A DNA stretch of 40,778 nucleotides from an uncultured Bacteroidales bacterium. GTDB taxonomy: Bacteria > Bacteroidota > Bacteroidia > Bacteroidales > F082. Positions 30,968-39,227 of the stretch are shown piece by piece. The notes beneath the pieces are model-generated. The model was not told where the DNA came from, did not search any database, and saw only the letters and a program-made list of their open reading frames with translations. The translations under genes and the position numbers were made by a program. Position 1 is the first letter of the stretch. Each line of letters starts with the position of its first letter. The stretch covers positions 1 to 40,778 of the forward strand of contig ONJF01000040.1 of NCBI GenBank assembly GCA_900318085.1, given 5' to 3'.

Positions 30968-32551
30968 TTATTCGTCTTTTGTCGCAGCCTCGAGTTTCTT
31001 GCGAAGAGCCAACATAATGACACCAGCAATAACACAAAGGCCTATCAGAATTGCCCAGTTTGCCATTAGCGGGATCTTCTTCCACAAGGCTGACGGAATT
31101 CGACTAAGGTAGTTTCCTATTGCCGTGGCAGCAAACCAACCACCCATCATCAGACCCTTGTATTTGGGTGGCGCCACCTTACTCACAAAGCTTATGCCCA
31201 TGGGACTAAGCAGCAATTCTGCAATAGTCAATGTAAAATAGGTCCCAATGAGCCAGTGTGGATCAAGTATACTCTGTGCTGAATCGCCTAAATCCTTAGG
31301 TGAGATAAGGTCAGTCGAGGCAACGGTAATCACAGCAAATCCAACAGCCGCCATCAACATACCCAACCCAATCTTGACAGGAGCGGATGGCTCTTTCCCT
31401 TTTTTCCCAAGTGCCGCAAACACGGCTACGGTTATTGGTGTAAGGGCCACCACGAAGAATGGATTGAACTGTTGAAAATCAGACGTTGCCGCACTGACTT
31501 CCTCGGGCATGCTTAGATAGAAAGCGATTGCGCCTCCCCAAAGAGCCAATGTAGCTATTCCCGATATGATGCGGGCTTTTTTGGTATCACTTTGGAAAAT
31601 CGCAAACAGTGTGTAAACTGATGCCGCAATGAACGCCAACGACCAAATGTTGAACCAAATGCGCGTGGAACCCGTTATACCATTGAGCCGAGTGTATTTG
31701 TCGGCAAAGAATGTCAAGGCCGAACCATTCTGGTGGAATGCCATCCAGAAGAAGATTACAACTGCAAACACAAGCAACAGTGCCACGATGCGATCCTTGG
31801 TTTGTTTTGGAGTAAGTTCTTCCATCTGAATATTTTGGGTTTTAGCCTGATTAGTGTTGACATCAGCATGTTTGAACCAAGAGCGGCACAGAAAATAAAT
31901 CAAGATTGAAAGCACCAACGATGCGCAAGCCACATAGAAGCACAAGCGGTAGCCTTCAGCAAGAGACTGCAGATATGAGCCCGACTGTGCGCCAAACTCA
32001 TTTACGGCATCATCTATGGGCACAAAATGGAAGCCTGCGCCTTCAATGTGCGGTTTGTAGAGTGCCTTTGCCATTGCGGGAGCAAACATTGAGCCTATGT
32101 TGATGGCCATGTAAAACAAACTGAACGCAGCATCACGCTTACTGGTGTATTGGGGGTCATCAAACAAATTACCAACCAACACCTGCAAATTGCCCTTGAA
32201 CAAACCTGTTCCTATTGCAATCAATGCCAAACCGCCAAACATAGTCCATTTGTCAACAACTTGTGTTGCCATTGGAACGGCAAGCGCCAAATAACCAAAA
32301 AACATAATGAAGGCACCTATGGTAACGCACTTTCCATAACCTATCTTATCGGCAATGATACCGCCGATAAGAGGCATAAAATAGACCCCAGCAAGAAAGA
32401 TTGCATACACTTGTCCTGCCGAATTCTCATCCCAGCCAAACTTGGCCCTCATATAGAGGGTAAAGATGGCTAACATGGTATAATAGCCAAAGCGCTCGCC
32501 TGTGTTAGCGAGGGCAAGGGCAAATAAGCCTTTGGGTTGTCCTTTAAACAT
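30968..32551 (-). CDS. POT/PTR2-family peptide transporter
   Basis: The 527-residue inner-membrane transporter has about 12-14 membrane segments. The start MFKGQPKGLFALALANTGERFGYYTML matches the first helix of POT transporters; later come GGIIADKIGYGK (MFS loop motif), GLFKGNLQVLVGNLF and FWMAFHQNGSALTFFADKY. In the usual ExxERFxYY motif of helix 1 the first Glu is Asn here (NTGERFGYY); the same is true of the neighbour. It imports di- and tripeptides with protons (family knowledge). A 15-bp hairpin (32582-32615) separates it from the DUF4878-like gene upstream. Confidence 0.92.
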   Translation of the reverse strand: MFKGQPKGLFALALANTGERFGYYTMLAIFTLYMRAKFGWDENSAGQVYAIFLAGVYFMPLIGGIIADKIGYGKCVTIGAFIMFFGYLALAVPMATQVVDKWTMFGGLALIAIGTGLFKGNLQVLVGNLFDDPQYTSKRDAAFSLFYMAINIGSMFAPAMAKALYKPHIEGAGFHFVPIDDAVNEFGAQSGSYLQSLAEGYRLCFYVACASLVLSILIYFLCRSWFKHADVNTNQAKTQNIQMEELTPKQTKDRIVALLLVFAVVIFFWMAFHQNGSALTFFADKYTRLNGITGSTRIWFNIWSLAFIAASVYTLFAIFQSDTKKARIISGIATLALWGGAIAFYLSMPEEVSAATSDFQQFNPFFVVALTPITVAVFAALGKKGKEPSAPVKIGLGMLMAAVGFAVITVASTDLISPKDLGDSAQSILDPHWLIGTYFTLTIAELLLSPMGISFVSKVAPPKYKGLMMGGWFAATAIGNYLSRIPSALWKKIPLMANWAILIGLCVIAGVIMLALRKKLEAATKDE

Positions 32552-32581
32552 AAGTCTTGAATTTGATAGTGAGGGTGTTAT

Positions 32582-32615
32582 ATGACAAAGGCTTGCTTGC
32601 GCAAGCCCTTGTCAT
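32582..32615. repeat. 15-bp stem hairpin
   Basis: ATGACAAAGGCTTGC (32582-32596) pairs with GCAAGCCCTTGTCAT (32601-32615) with a single mismatch (G-U in the minus-strand RNA) and loop TTGC. It lies between the DUF4878-like gene and the POT gene on the minus strand. It is too long and lacks a T-run to be an ordinary terminator; probably a palindromic repeat that may slow read-through. Confidence 0.7.
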
Positions 32616-32626
32616 AATTATTACAT

Positions 32627-33073
32627 TTATCCAATGATCAGCCAAACATCGTTCTCTCTTTTCAATGGGAAAGAGCATTCGGCTTCGCCATCAACGCCAT
32701 TTTTGGTATAAGTGATTTTGGTCTTCACCTTAGCCGAATTCGGGTCGGTATTCGAAATTTCTTCCGAGACAACCTCATAGCTCTTCAGCACATAGTTTGA
32801 GACTTTGCTCTGTTCCACCATTGTCGAAATCACTATATCTTTCCATGCTGCACCGTTTTTGGCGGCATTGTATGATCCGCTGTTATCGACCTTTTCTGGA
32901 ACTTTGCAATAGGTGGCTGCTCCCTCAAACTGATTGTTTTGAATGGCTTGATACATCTTCTCAACCACCGAAGAAGGAGTATTTCCATTACTGTCTTCTC
33001 TCTTACCTGTCTGGCAGGACGCAAAGAAGAGCGTAGTCAACGCGCAAATTACTATCAATGATAACTTTTTCAT
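32627..33073 (-). CDS. DUF4878-like lipoprotein
   Basis: The product has 148 residues. MKKLSLIVICALTTLFFASC is a lipoprotein signal. The mature part (SSVVEKMYQAIQNNQFEGAATYC ... VKTKITYTKNGVDGEAECSFPLKRENDVWLIIG) has the layout of DUF4878/NTF2-like lipoproteins: a helical start for dimer or ligand contact, then a curved sheet ending in a W-x-I/V strand. These are common in Bacteroidota and of unknown function. It lies between the two POT transporter genes on the same strand, which hints at a shared regulon but proves nothing. Confidence 0.75.
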   Translation of the reverse strand: MKKLSLIVICALTTLFFASCQTGKREDSNGNTPSSVVEKMYQAIQNNQFEGAATYCKVPEKVDNSGSYNAAKNGAAWKDIVISTMVEQSKVSNYVLKSYEVVSEEISNTDPNSAKVKTKITYTKNGVDGEAECSFPLKRENDVWLIIG

Positions 33074-33113
33074 TTTTACTCGATTTTAGAGGTTAGATTT
33101 CCGTTAATTGTCA

Positions 33114-34682
33114 TCATTTTGTAACCCTCTCAAGCCATTTCACCATGGCGAACATCACAATCATCGACAAGAGGCAAACGCCAGCGAAGATGGCCCAGCA
33201 TTGCCAGAGCGGGATGCTGTTGTAGAGCAGAGGTCCAATCCAAAGCAAACCGTTACCGACAGCCGTTGCACCGAGCCACAGGCCTTGGCACAAGCCCAAC
33301 ATGCTCTTCGGCGCAACCTTTGACACGAAAGAAAGTCCCAAAGGTGAGATGAACAACTCAGCAACAGTCATGAAGAAGTAGTAGACAATAAGCACCCAAG
33401 GACCAGCTTTCATAACAGCAGTCTCAGTAGCGGGGAGAGCCTTGAACGAAGTAGCTGAAGGATAACCGTAGGAAGCGCAAATTGCAGAGATGAAGACATA
33501 GGCGATAGCTGCAACACCCATACCGATACCGATTTTCTTAGGCGTCGAGATTTCCTTACCTTTTCTAGCAAGCGAACCGAACACTGCCATAATAATAGGC
33601 GTCAGAACAATAACAAAGAACGGGTTGACGGCTTGCCAAACCTCAGGCGGGAACAATGAAGTATTCACAAAGTCTTTTGCAAACAACGACATGGATGTAC
33701 CATTCTGGTGGAACGAAAACCAGAAGAACACGGCGATAATCAACACTGCAAACAAAGCATACAAACGTTGCTTGAGTTCCTTGGCCATAGCGGCCTTTTC
33801 TTCAGCTGTGTAGTTAACCGATTCGGCAGCAACTTTCTTGGCCGGCGTGGGGAATTTCTTCTTAGTAGCGATGAAAATGGCCAAAGAAATGAACATAGCC
33901 ACCACAGAGGCAATGAACGAATAGTGGACACCTTCGTTGAAAATCTTCAGATAGTCATTGGAAAACTGGGTAAGATCCAAAGCATTTACATCAAGCGAAG
34001 TGGCAGCAGGAATGATTTCCAACATCTTCGACATGGCAGCAGCGCCCATAGCAGCACCTTCATTCATGAATTGGTGACACAAAGCCGGAAGGTCAGCGTT
34101 GTAGGTCATGCCATTTTGCGACAACCACCAATTACGCAGCAAAGGAGCCACAAACGGGGCAATCAGACCACCCACATTGATGAACATGTAGAAAATCTGG
34201 AAACCGCTGTCGCGCTTTTCCTTGGCTTCACGCAAAGCATCGGGACCTTTTTTGGCGGCTTCGGCCTCAAAATTATCATACATTTGACCGACAATAGCCT
34301 GCAAGTTACCCTTAAACAGACCATTACCAAATGCAATAAGGAATAAAGCTGCACAAGTCAATGGAAGCAGCCAACCCATATTGGTCGAAGTGGCCAAAAT
34401 CGGGATAGCCAGAATGACATAGCCACTCGCCATGATGAACAAACCCGTCATGATAGTGCCTTTGTAATTCATGGTGCGGTCGGCAATGATACCGCCCACC
34501 AGACTTAAAATGTAGATTCCTGCATAGAAAATAGAGTAGATGAGCGTTGCCTTCTCATCTGCCAAACCAAATTTCGAACACAGGAACAAGACCAAAACGG
34601 CATTCATAATATAGTAGCCAAAACGCTCTCCCATATTACTCAGGGCTGCCGCTAATAACCCTTTTGGATGTCCTTTGAACAT
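33114..34682 (-). CDS. POT/PTR2-family peptide transporter (paralogue)
   Basis: The 522-residue product has MFKGHPKGLLAAALSNMGERFGYYIMN at the start, GGIIADRTMNYKG, GLFKGNLQAIVGQMYDN and FWFSFHQNGTSMSLFAKDF, all POT landmarks. It has an insert of about 60 residues around positions 180-245 (EAEAAKKGPDALREAKEKRD and the segment after) relative to its neighbour at 30968. The helix-1 motif is NxxERFxYY, again lacking the first Glu. It has a well-formed promoter at 34729-34761. The two transporters are diverged enough to suggest different peptide preferences. Confidence 0.92.
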   Translation of the reverse strand: MFKGHPKGLLAAALSNMGERFGYYIMNAVLVLFLCSKFGLADEKATLIYSIFYAGIYILSLVGGIIADRTMNYKGTIMTGLFIMASGYVILAIPILATSTNMGWLLPLTCAALFLIAFGNGLFKGNLQAIVGQMYDNFEAEAAKKGPDALREAKEKRDSGFQIFYMFINVGGLIAPFVAPLLRNWWLSQNGMTYNADLPALCHQFMNEGAAMGAAAMSKMLEIIPAATSLDVNALDLTQFSNDYLKIFNEGVHYSFIASVVAMFISLAIFIATKKKFPTPAKKVAAESVNYTAEEKAAMAKELKQRLYALFAVLIIAVFFWFSFHQNGTSMSLFAKDFVNTSLFPPEVWQAVNPFFVIVLTPIIMAVFGSLARKGKEISTPKKIGIGMGVAAIAYVFISAICASYGYPSATSFKALPATETAVMKAGPWVLIVYYFFMTVAELFISPLGLSFVSKVAPKSMLGLCQGLWLGATAVGNGLLWIGPLLYNSIPLWQCWAIFAGVCLLSMIVMFAMVKWLERVTK

Positions 34683-34728
34683 AGTTTAAGTTTTTATTTA
34701 ATGATTATTCGTTTTCAAAACGAGGTGA

Positions 34729-34761
34729 CAAAGATAGGGAAAAATGTTTTGCGATAGCAAA
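34729..34761 (-). promoter_or_regulatory. Bacteroidota promoter for the POT gene
   Basis: On the minus strand TTTG (34761-34758), a 21-bp spacer and TATCTTTG (34736-34729) form a full -33/-7 pair, 47 bp upstream of the ATG at 34682. Confidence 0.75.
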
Positions 34762-34798
34762 AATGGAGAAAAAAGTCCGAGCATAGCCGAAAAAACGC

Positions 34799-34806
34799 TA
34801 CTTTTG
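34799..34806 (+). promoter_or_regulatory. Candidate -7 element for valS
   Basis: TACTTTTG fits TAnnTTTG. It lies 160 bp before the valS ATG; the leader then runs through a repeat-rich stretch. No TTTG box is at the expected distance. Confidence 0.45.
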
Positions 34807-34819
34807 CCGATTGTTTTGA

Positions 34820-34960
34820 ACGAGTCATGCCAACAGACTTTCTCTGGATCGCTTCGTGCCTCGCGATGACGCAAAGCGGCAACAAATAAGTCCCGCGTCT
34901 CGAAGTCCCGAAGTCCCGCGTCAAAACAATCAACAACTAAACAGTCAACAAATCAACAAC
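34820..34960. repeat. Palindromic and direct repeats in the valS leader
   Basis: CTGGATCGCTTCGTGCCTCG followed by CGATGACGC (about 34844-34872) is a variant of the widespread GGATTGCTTCG..CCTCGCAATGACG element, recognisable on the minus strand by the spurious peptide VIARHEAIQ. It is followed by direct repeats of GAAGTCCCG (34901-34920) and then CAACAACTAA / CAACAACTAA (34930-34963). No gene is visible. Confidence 0.6.
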
Positions 34961-34966
34961 TAATAC

Positions 34967-37165
34967 ATGGAGATCAGCAGCAAATACAGCCCTCAGGAAG
35001 TTGAAGGCAAATGGTACGAACACTGGATGGACAAGAACTACTTCCACTCCACTCCCGACGAACGCGAACCCACTCCCGACGAACGCGAACCCTATACCAT
35101 CGTGATCCCGCCGCCGAATGTGACTGGCGTGCTTCATATGGGCCACATGATGAACAACACGATTCAGGATATCCTGATTCGCCGCGCCCGCATGCAAGGC
35201 AAGAACGCCTGCTGGGTGCCTGGTACCGACCACGCCTCCATCGCCACCGAAGCCAAGGTGGTGAACAAGCTGGCGCAACAGGGCATCAAGAAGACCGACA
35301 TCGGCCGCGAGGAGTTCCTCAAGCACGCTTGGGACTGGACCCACGAGCATGGTGGCATCATCCTCAAGCAGTTGCGCCGTCTGGGTTGCTCCTGCGACTG
35401 GGAACGCACCTCGTTCACCATGGACGACATCCGCTCGAAGAGCGTCATCCGTGCCTTCGTCGACCTGTATAACAAAGGCCTGATTTACCGCGGTGTCCGC
35501 ATGGTCAATTGGGACCCGAAAGCTTTAACTGCCTTGAGCGACGAGGAAGTCATCTTCAAAGATGAGCACAGCAAACTGTTCTACCTGCGTTATTACCTCC
35601 ACGAGGATGACGGCACGGGTGCCACGGGCGCTGAAGGCGAGATCATCCACACCGATGAGCAAGGTCGCCGCTATGCCGTGGTGGCCACCACCCGCCCCGA
35701 GACCATCATGGGCGACACCGCCATGTGCATCAACCCTGCCGACCCCAAGAACCAATGGCTGCGCGGCAAGAAAGTCGTAGTGCCGCTGGTCAATCGCGTC
35801 ATTCCCGTCATCGAGGACGGCTATGTCGACATCGAGTTCGGTACGGGCTGTCTGAAGGTCACCCCCGCCCACGACGTGAACGACTACATGCTGGGCGAGA
35901 AGCACAACCTCCAAAGCATCAACATCTTCAACGATGACGCCACCCTCAGCGAAGCCGCTGGCATGTACATCGGCATGAGCCGCGAGGACTGCCGCAAGCA
36001 GATCATCATCGACATGAAGGAAGCCGGCCTGTTAGAGAAGATTGAGGACTATAATAATAAGGTGGGCTACTCCGAGCGTACCAATGTGCCGATTGAGCCG
36101 AAGCTCTCGATGCAGTGGTTCCTCAAGATGGAACACCTCGCCGACATCGCACTGAAACCTGTGTTGAATGGCGACATCAAGTTCTATCCCGCCAAGTATG
36201 TCAACCTCTACCGTCACTGGTTGGAGAACATCAAGGACTGGTGCATCAGCCGTCAGTTGTGGTGGGGTCATCAGATTCCGGCCTACTACCTGCCCGAAGG
36301 CGGTTTCGTGGTCGCCGCGACACCTGAAGAAGCCTTGAAACTCGCCATCGAGAAGACGGGGAACAAAAATTTGACCCTCAAAGACTTGCGTCAGGACGAC
36401 GATGCCTTAGACACTTGGTTCAGCTCGTGGCTGTGGCCTTTGTCGCTTTTCAACGGCATCCTCGACCCCGAAAATGCCGAGTTCAAGTACTATTACCCCA
36501 CCAACGACCTCATCACTGCCCCCGACATCATCTTCTTCTGGGTGGCCCGCATGATCATGGCTGGTGAGGAATACCAAAATGAAGTGCCATTCAAGAATGT
36601 GTACTTCACTGGCATCGTGAGAGATAAACTAGGTCGCAAGATGTCCAAGTCCTTGGGCAACTCCCCCGACCCGATCGAGCTCATCGACAAGTTCGGTGCC
36701 GATGGCGTGCGTATGGGCATGATGCTCAGCGCCCCTGCCGGCAACGACATCCTCTTCGACGAGGCCCTCTGTGAACAAGGCCGCAATTTCTGCAACAAGA
36801 TTTGGAACGCCTTGCGTCTCGTGAAAGGCTGGAATGTGGACCAAAATGCCGCCCAACCCGAGGCCGCCAAGATGGCCGCGAAGTGGTTTGAGGCCCGCTT
36901 CAACCAAGTGTTGGCCGAGACCAACGACAACATCGACAAGTACCGCCTCAGCGACGCCTTGATGGGCATCTACAAACTCACTTGGGACGACTTCTGCTCG
37001 TGGTACCTCGAGATGGTGAAGGCCTCCGCAAGGCCAAGGCATCGACCCCGTGACCTATGCTGCCACCATCAAGTTCTTCGAGAACCTGATGCTCTTGTTG
37101 CATCCCTTCATGCCGTTCATCACCGAGGAAATCTGGCACGCCATCGCCGAGCGCAAAGAGGGTGA
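34967..37165 (+). CDS. valS: Valyl-tRNA synthetase, N-terminal and catalytic part (frameshifted)
   Basis: It charges tRNA-Val. The class I signatures are HMGHM (HIGH variant, near residue 57) and KMSKS starting at residue 558; the editing domain ([13 protein letters not shown], ~240) and the start of the anticodon-binding domain are present. After WYLEMVK at about 37020 the frame departs from the family into Arg/His-rich nonsense and stops at 37165. The expected continuation [20 protein letters not shown] is present one frame over, so a single extra G near 37021-37024 explains the break. The full gene would be 34967-37667, about 900 codons. TPDEREP is duplicated in tandem just before the catalytic domain (35050-35091). 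Confidence 0.93.
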   Translation: MEISSKYSPQEVEGKWYEHWMDKNYFHSTPDEREPTPDEREPYTIVIPPPNVTGVLHMGHMMNNTIQDILIRRARMQGKNACWVPGTDHASIATEAKVVNKLAQQGIKKTDIGREEFLKHAWDWTHEHGGIILKQLRRLGCSCDWERTSFTMDDIRSKSVIRAFVDLYNKGLIYRGVRMVNWDPKALTALSDEEVIFKDEHSKLFYLRYYLHEDDGTGATGAEGEIIHTDEQGRRYAVVATTRPETIMGDTAMCINPADPKNQWLRGKKVVVPLVNRVIPVIEDGYVDIEFGTGCLKVTPAHDVNDYMLGEKHNLQSINIFNDDATLSEAAGMYIGMSREDCRKQIIIDMKEAGLLEKIEDYNNKVGYSERTNVPIEPKLSMQWFLKMEHLADIALKPVLNGDIKFYPAKYVNLYRHWLENIKDWCISRQLWWGHQIPAYYLPEGGFVVAATPEEALKLAIEKTGNKNLTLKDLRQDDDALDTWFSSWLWPLSLFNGILDPENAEFKYYYPTNDLITAPDIIFFWVARMIMAGEEYQNEVPFKNVYFTGIVRDKLGRKMSKSLGNSPDPIELIDKFGADGVRMGMMLSAPAGNDILFDEALCEQGRNFCNKIWNALRLVKGWNVDQNAAQPEAAKMAAKWFEARFNQVLAETNDNIDKYRLSDALMGIYKLTWDDFCSWYLEMVKASARPRHRPRDLCCHHQVLREPDALVASLHAVHHRGNLARHRRAQRG

Positions 37166-37667
37166 TGATATCATCATTGCTCAGCAGCCTAAATTCCAAG
37201 GTTTTGATGAGTCTATTCTGAAGCAGTTCGAGTTCACCCAGGAGGTCATCAACAATGTCCGCAAGGTGCGTTCTGATAAGAACATCGCCTTCCGTGACGC
37301 CATCCAACTCGTGGTGAAAGGTACGGCCAACAAGGATTTCGACTGCGTCATTGCCAAGCTCTGCAATGTGAGCGAAGTAAGTTATGTGGCTGAGGCTCCC
37401 GCTGGTGCCTTCGGCTTCATCGTGGGCAGCACCGAGTTCTTCGTGCCCCTCACTGGCAGCGTCGATGTCGAGGCCGAGATTAAGAAGTTGGAAGAAGAAC
37501 TGAAATACGCCCAGGGCTTCCTGAAGAGCGTTGAGGCAAAGCTCTCCAACGAACGCTTCGTAAGTGGTGCTCCTGCCGCCGTTGTCGACAAGGAACGCAA
37601 GAAGAAAGCCGATGCCGAAGCCAAGATTGCTGCGATTGAGCAACAGCTGGCTGGGTTGAGGAAATGA
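37050..37667 (+). CDS. valS: Valyl-tRNA synthetase, C-terminal part (frameshifted)
   Basis: The frame is homologous from about 37022, but the first ATG is at 37062 or nearby; the nominal start used is 37050. It holds the rest of the anticodon-binding domain ([24 protein letters not shown]) and the C-terminal coiled-coil arm ([40 protein letters not shown]), standard for ValS. It has no independent function; it belongs to the gene starting at 34967. The stop is 12 bp before palindrome copy 4. Confidence 0.85.
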   Translation: MTYAATIKFFENLMLLLHPFMPFITEEIWHAIAERKEGDDIIIAQQPKFQGFDESILKQFEFTQEVINNVRKVRSDKNIAFRDAIQLVVKGTANKDFDCVIAKLCNVSEVSYVAEAPAGAFGFIVGSTEFFVPLTGSVDVEAEIKKLEEELKYAQGFLKSVEAKLSNERFVSGAPAAVVDKERKKKADAEAKIAAIEQQLAGLRK

Positions 37668-37679
37668 TTTATTACGCTT

Positions 37680-37707
37680 GTAGAGACGGTGCATGCACCG
37701 TCTCTAC
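37680..37707. repeat. GTAGAGACG palindrome, copy 4
   Basis: GTAGAGACGGTGCA (37680-37693) is followed at once by its exact reverse complement TGCACCGTCTCTAC. It is 12 bp after the valS stop. Confidence 0.88.
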
Positions 37708-37715
37708 CATACACA

Positions 37716-37750
37716 AATCGGGCTTCATCATTGGTTGGTGGAGCCCGATT
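37716..37750. terminator. Hairpin terminator between valS and the convergent lipoprotein gene
   Basis: AATCGGGCT (37716-37724) pairs exactly with AGCCCGATT (37742-37750). It lies between two convergent genes. The following CTATTATTTC is only moderately T-rich, so efficiency is uncertain. Confidence 0.6.
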
Positions 37751-37773
37751 CTATTATTTCATCTAAGTAAACG

Positions 37774-38304
37774 TTACCTTTTCCTTAATATACCATATAG
37801 AATTGTCCCTGCTATTATTGCAGACCCTGTAATGACAAGCGGAGCACTAAAATCTGGAACTTCAATTGCGTCTTTATTAGGCATCCAATCAATCTGACTA
37901 ATAGAGCCACAAACTTTATCATAATCATGAGGATTACTGGTTTCACAGCCACATAATCCAGCATTTACTACGATCTCTTGTTTATCCAAGGCATAAAACA
38001 GAGAATATGAGACCGTGTTTCCCAATGAATCAGCGAAAGTATAAGTATCTTGCGTGACAAAATTGTTTTTCATTGCTGTTCCAAGGCCTGCATTTGAAGT
38101 ATAAGAAATCCCAACAACCTCCAACTCATTTGTTTGTTTGGTTGAAAAGCCCGTGGTGTGATAACCTTCATTCATCAATTGTGTTTTCACTGAATCAACC
38201 ATTTTGTCCAATGTCGACTTTCTTGTCATGTACTTTGTTTCAGTACAACTCGAAAAGCATAACACCACTAACAAAACAAGCAATAACAACCGGCAGTTTT
38301 TCAT
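37774..38304 (-). CDS. Lipoprotein of unknown function with a C-terminal membrane segment
   Basis: The start is set at 38304, which gives MKNCRLLLLVLLVVLCFSSC, a lipoprotein signal; frames reaching 38424 would put unrelated hydrophobic sequence in front. The product has 176 residues. The mature part starts TETKYMTRKSTLDKMVDSVKTQL and has beta-rich middle segments. A short Cys-pair motif (LCGCETSNPHDYDKVCG) is followed near the end by a hydrophobic stretch (LVITGSAIIAGTILYGILRKR) that looks like a membrane anchor. No family is recognised. The gene is AT-rich relative to its neighbours. A TATATTTG -7 box lies at 38353-38346. Confidence 0.72.
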   Translation of the reverse strand: MKNCRLLLLVLLVVLCFSSCTETKYMTRKSTLDKMVDSVKTQLMNEGYHTTGFSTKQTNELEVVGISYTSNAGLGTAMKNNFVTQDTYTFADSLGNTVSYSLFYALDKQEIVVNAGLCGCETSNPHDYDKVCGSISQIDWMPNKDAIEVPDFSAPLVITGSAIIAGTILYGILRKR

Positions 38305-38625
38305 TCTTTGGACATTATTATAACGCAATACTTTCAATAACGGTGCAAATATAAGGATAATGATTTTTACACGCTGGAAAAAGAAGAAAAATATTCCGAG
38401 AAGACTATTCCTCTGAAAACACAAAAACAGACTATGAATCCGTAGGAAAACTTTCCATAAATTGCGTAACTTACCTTCATCAATTTGACAAAAACAAACA
38501 TAGAATCATTCTAAACAATAGAAAACTCTAGGAAAAAATCGCATAATCTATGATTTTTCCCCAGAGTTTTGTCAAAACAAGGTAGAGACGGTGTGCACAC
38601 CGTCTCTACAAACAGCATATTAAAA
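38305..38625. other. Non-coding interval with promoter, hairpin and palindrome
   Basis: These 321 bp have no convincing gene. They contain a minus-strand TATATTTG -7 box (38353-38346) serving the lipoprotein gene, a long two-tier hairpin at 38522-38570 (AAAACTCT/AGAGTTTT outer, GGAAAAAATC/GATTTTTCC inner, one bulge) that may terminate the slyD transcript, and palindrome copy 5 at 38582-38609. Confidence 0.6.
38582..38609. repeat. GTAGAGACG palindrome, copy 5
   Basis: GTAGAGACGGTGTG (38582-38595) is followed at once by its exact reverse complement. The sequence is identical to copy 3 inside the TPR gene. It lies 16 bp after the slyD stop. Confidence 0.88.
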
Positions 38626-39135
38626 TCAGTTGCAACCGCCGCCGCAGCCTTCGCAACCGCCTTCACCGCAGTCGCCGCCGCAACCGGCACAACCGCCTGC
38701 ACTGAAGTCTTCATCGGTCGACTCGCGCACATCGAGGATCTCGCCAGAGAAATGGAGGTGCTTGCCCGCCATGTCATGGTTGAAGTCCATCTTGACATGG
38801 TTGTCACCAATCTCGCGGACGATACCGGCAATCGGGCGACCGTCGGAGGTCTGCATCATCAGCTGGGCGCCGACTTTCACCATGTCCATCAGCACATTGT
38901 TCTGCATGAACATATTCTTGTCGAGGTCCATCACGTAGGCCTCGTCACGCTCGCCGTAGCCCTCTTCTGGGGTCAGGTGGAAGGCATAATGGTCGCCGGG
39001 CTCCTTGCCCATGAGGTTCTCTTCAAACTTGGGCAGCAGCTGGTGCATACCGAAGATGCACACAAAGGGGTTCTCTTTCGTGGTCTCCTGAAGGATGGGA
39101 CCGTTTTCGTCGTTCTCACGCAGGACGTAGGTCAT
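38626..39135 (-). CDS. slyD: SlyD-like FKBP peptidyl-prolyl isomerase, N-terminus disrupted
   Basis: The 169 residues from ATG 39135 include the FKBP part (YVLRENDENGPILQET, FVCIFGMHQLLPKFEENLMG), the inserted IF chaperone domain (EGYGERDEAYVMDLDKNMF ... NHDMAGKHLHFSGEILDV) and a Cys/Gly-rich metal-binding tail (GGCAGCGG...CEGCGGGC), as in SlyD, which folds proteins and delivers nickel. The ancestral start is at 39182 (MKIQDQAVVTMTYVLRE); a perfect 17-bp tandem duplication (39122-39138 and 39139-39155) now puts a stop after MTYVLR, so only re-initiation at 39135 gives this product, lacking the first ~10 residues. The 3' neighbour is a GTAGAGACG palindrome. Confidence 0.88.
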   Translation of the reverse strand: MTYVLRENDENGPILQETTKENPFVCIFGMHQLLPKFEENLMGKEPGDHYAFHLTPEEGYGERDEAYVMDLDKNMFMQNNVLMDMVKVGAQLMMQTSDGRPIAGIVREIGDNHVKMDFNHDMAGKHLHFSGEILDVRESTDEDFSAGGCAGCGGDCGEGGCEGCGGGCN

Positions 39136-39155
39136 CGTAGGACGTAGGTCATCGT
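39122..39155. repeat. 17-bp tandem duplication in slyD
   Basis: AGGACGTAGGTCATCGT occurs twice in a row with no mismatch. Being 17 bp, it shifts the frame of the ancestral slyD start at 39182. Confidence 0.85.
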
Positions 39156-39227
39156 GACGACAGCTTGATCTTGGATTTTCATTTTATAACATTTTAATAA
39201 TTAAACAATTAAATTCATTTTTTATTT

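Noticed and set aside
34715-34936. 73-codon minus-strand frame upstream of the POT gene
   Set aside because: It contains VIARHEAIQ, the usual false translation of a dispersed repeat, and overlaps the POT promoter.
38569-39147. 192-codon plus-strand frame opposite slyD
   Set aside because: The Ala/Thr-rich start is the reverse complement of the SlyD Cys/Gly tail; SlyD on the minus strand explains the region.
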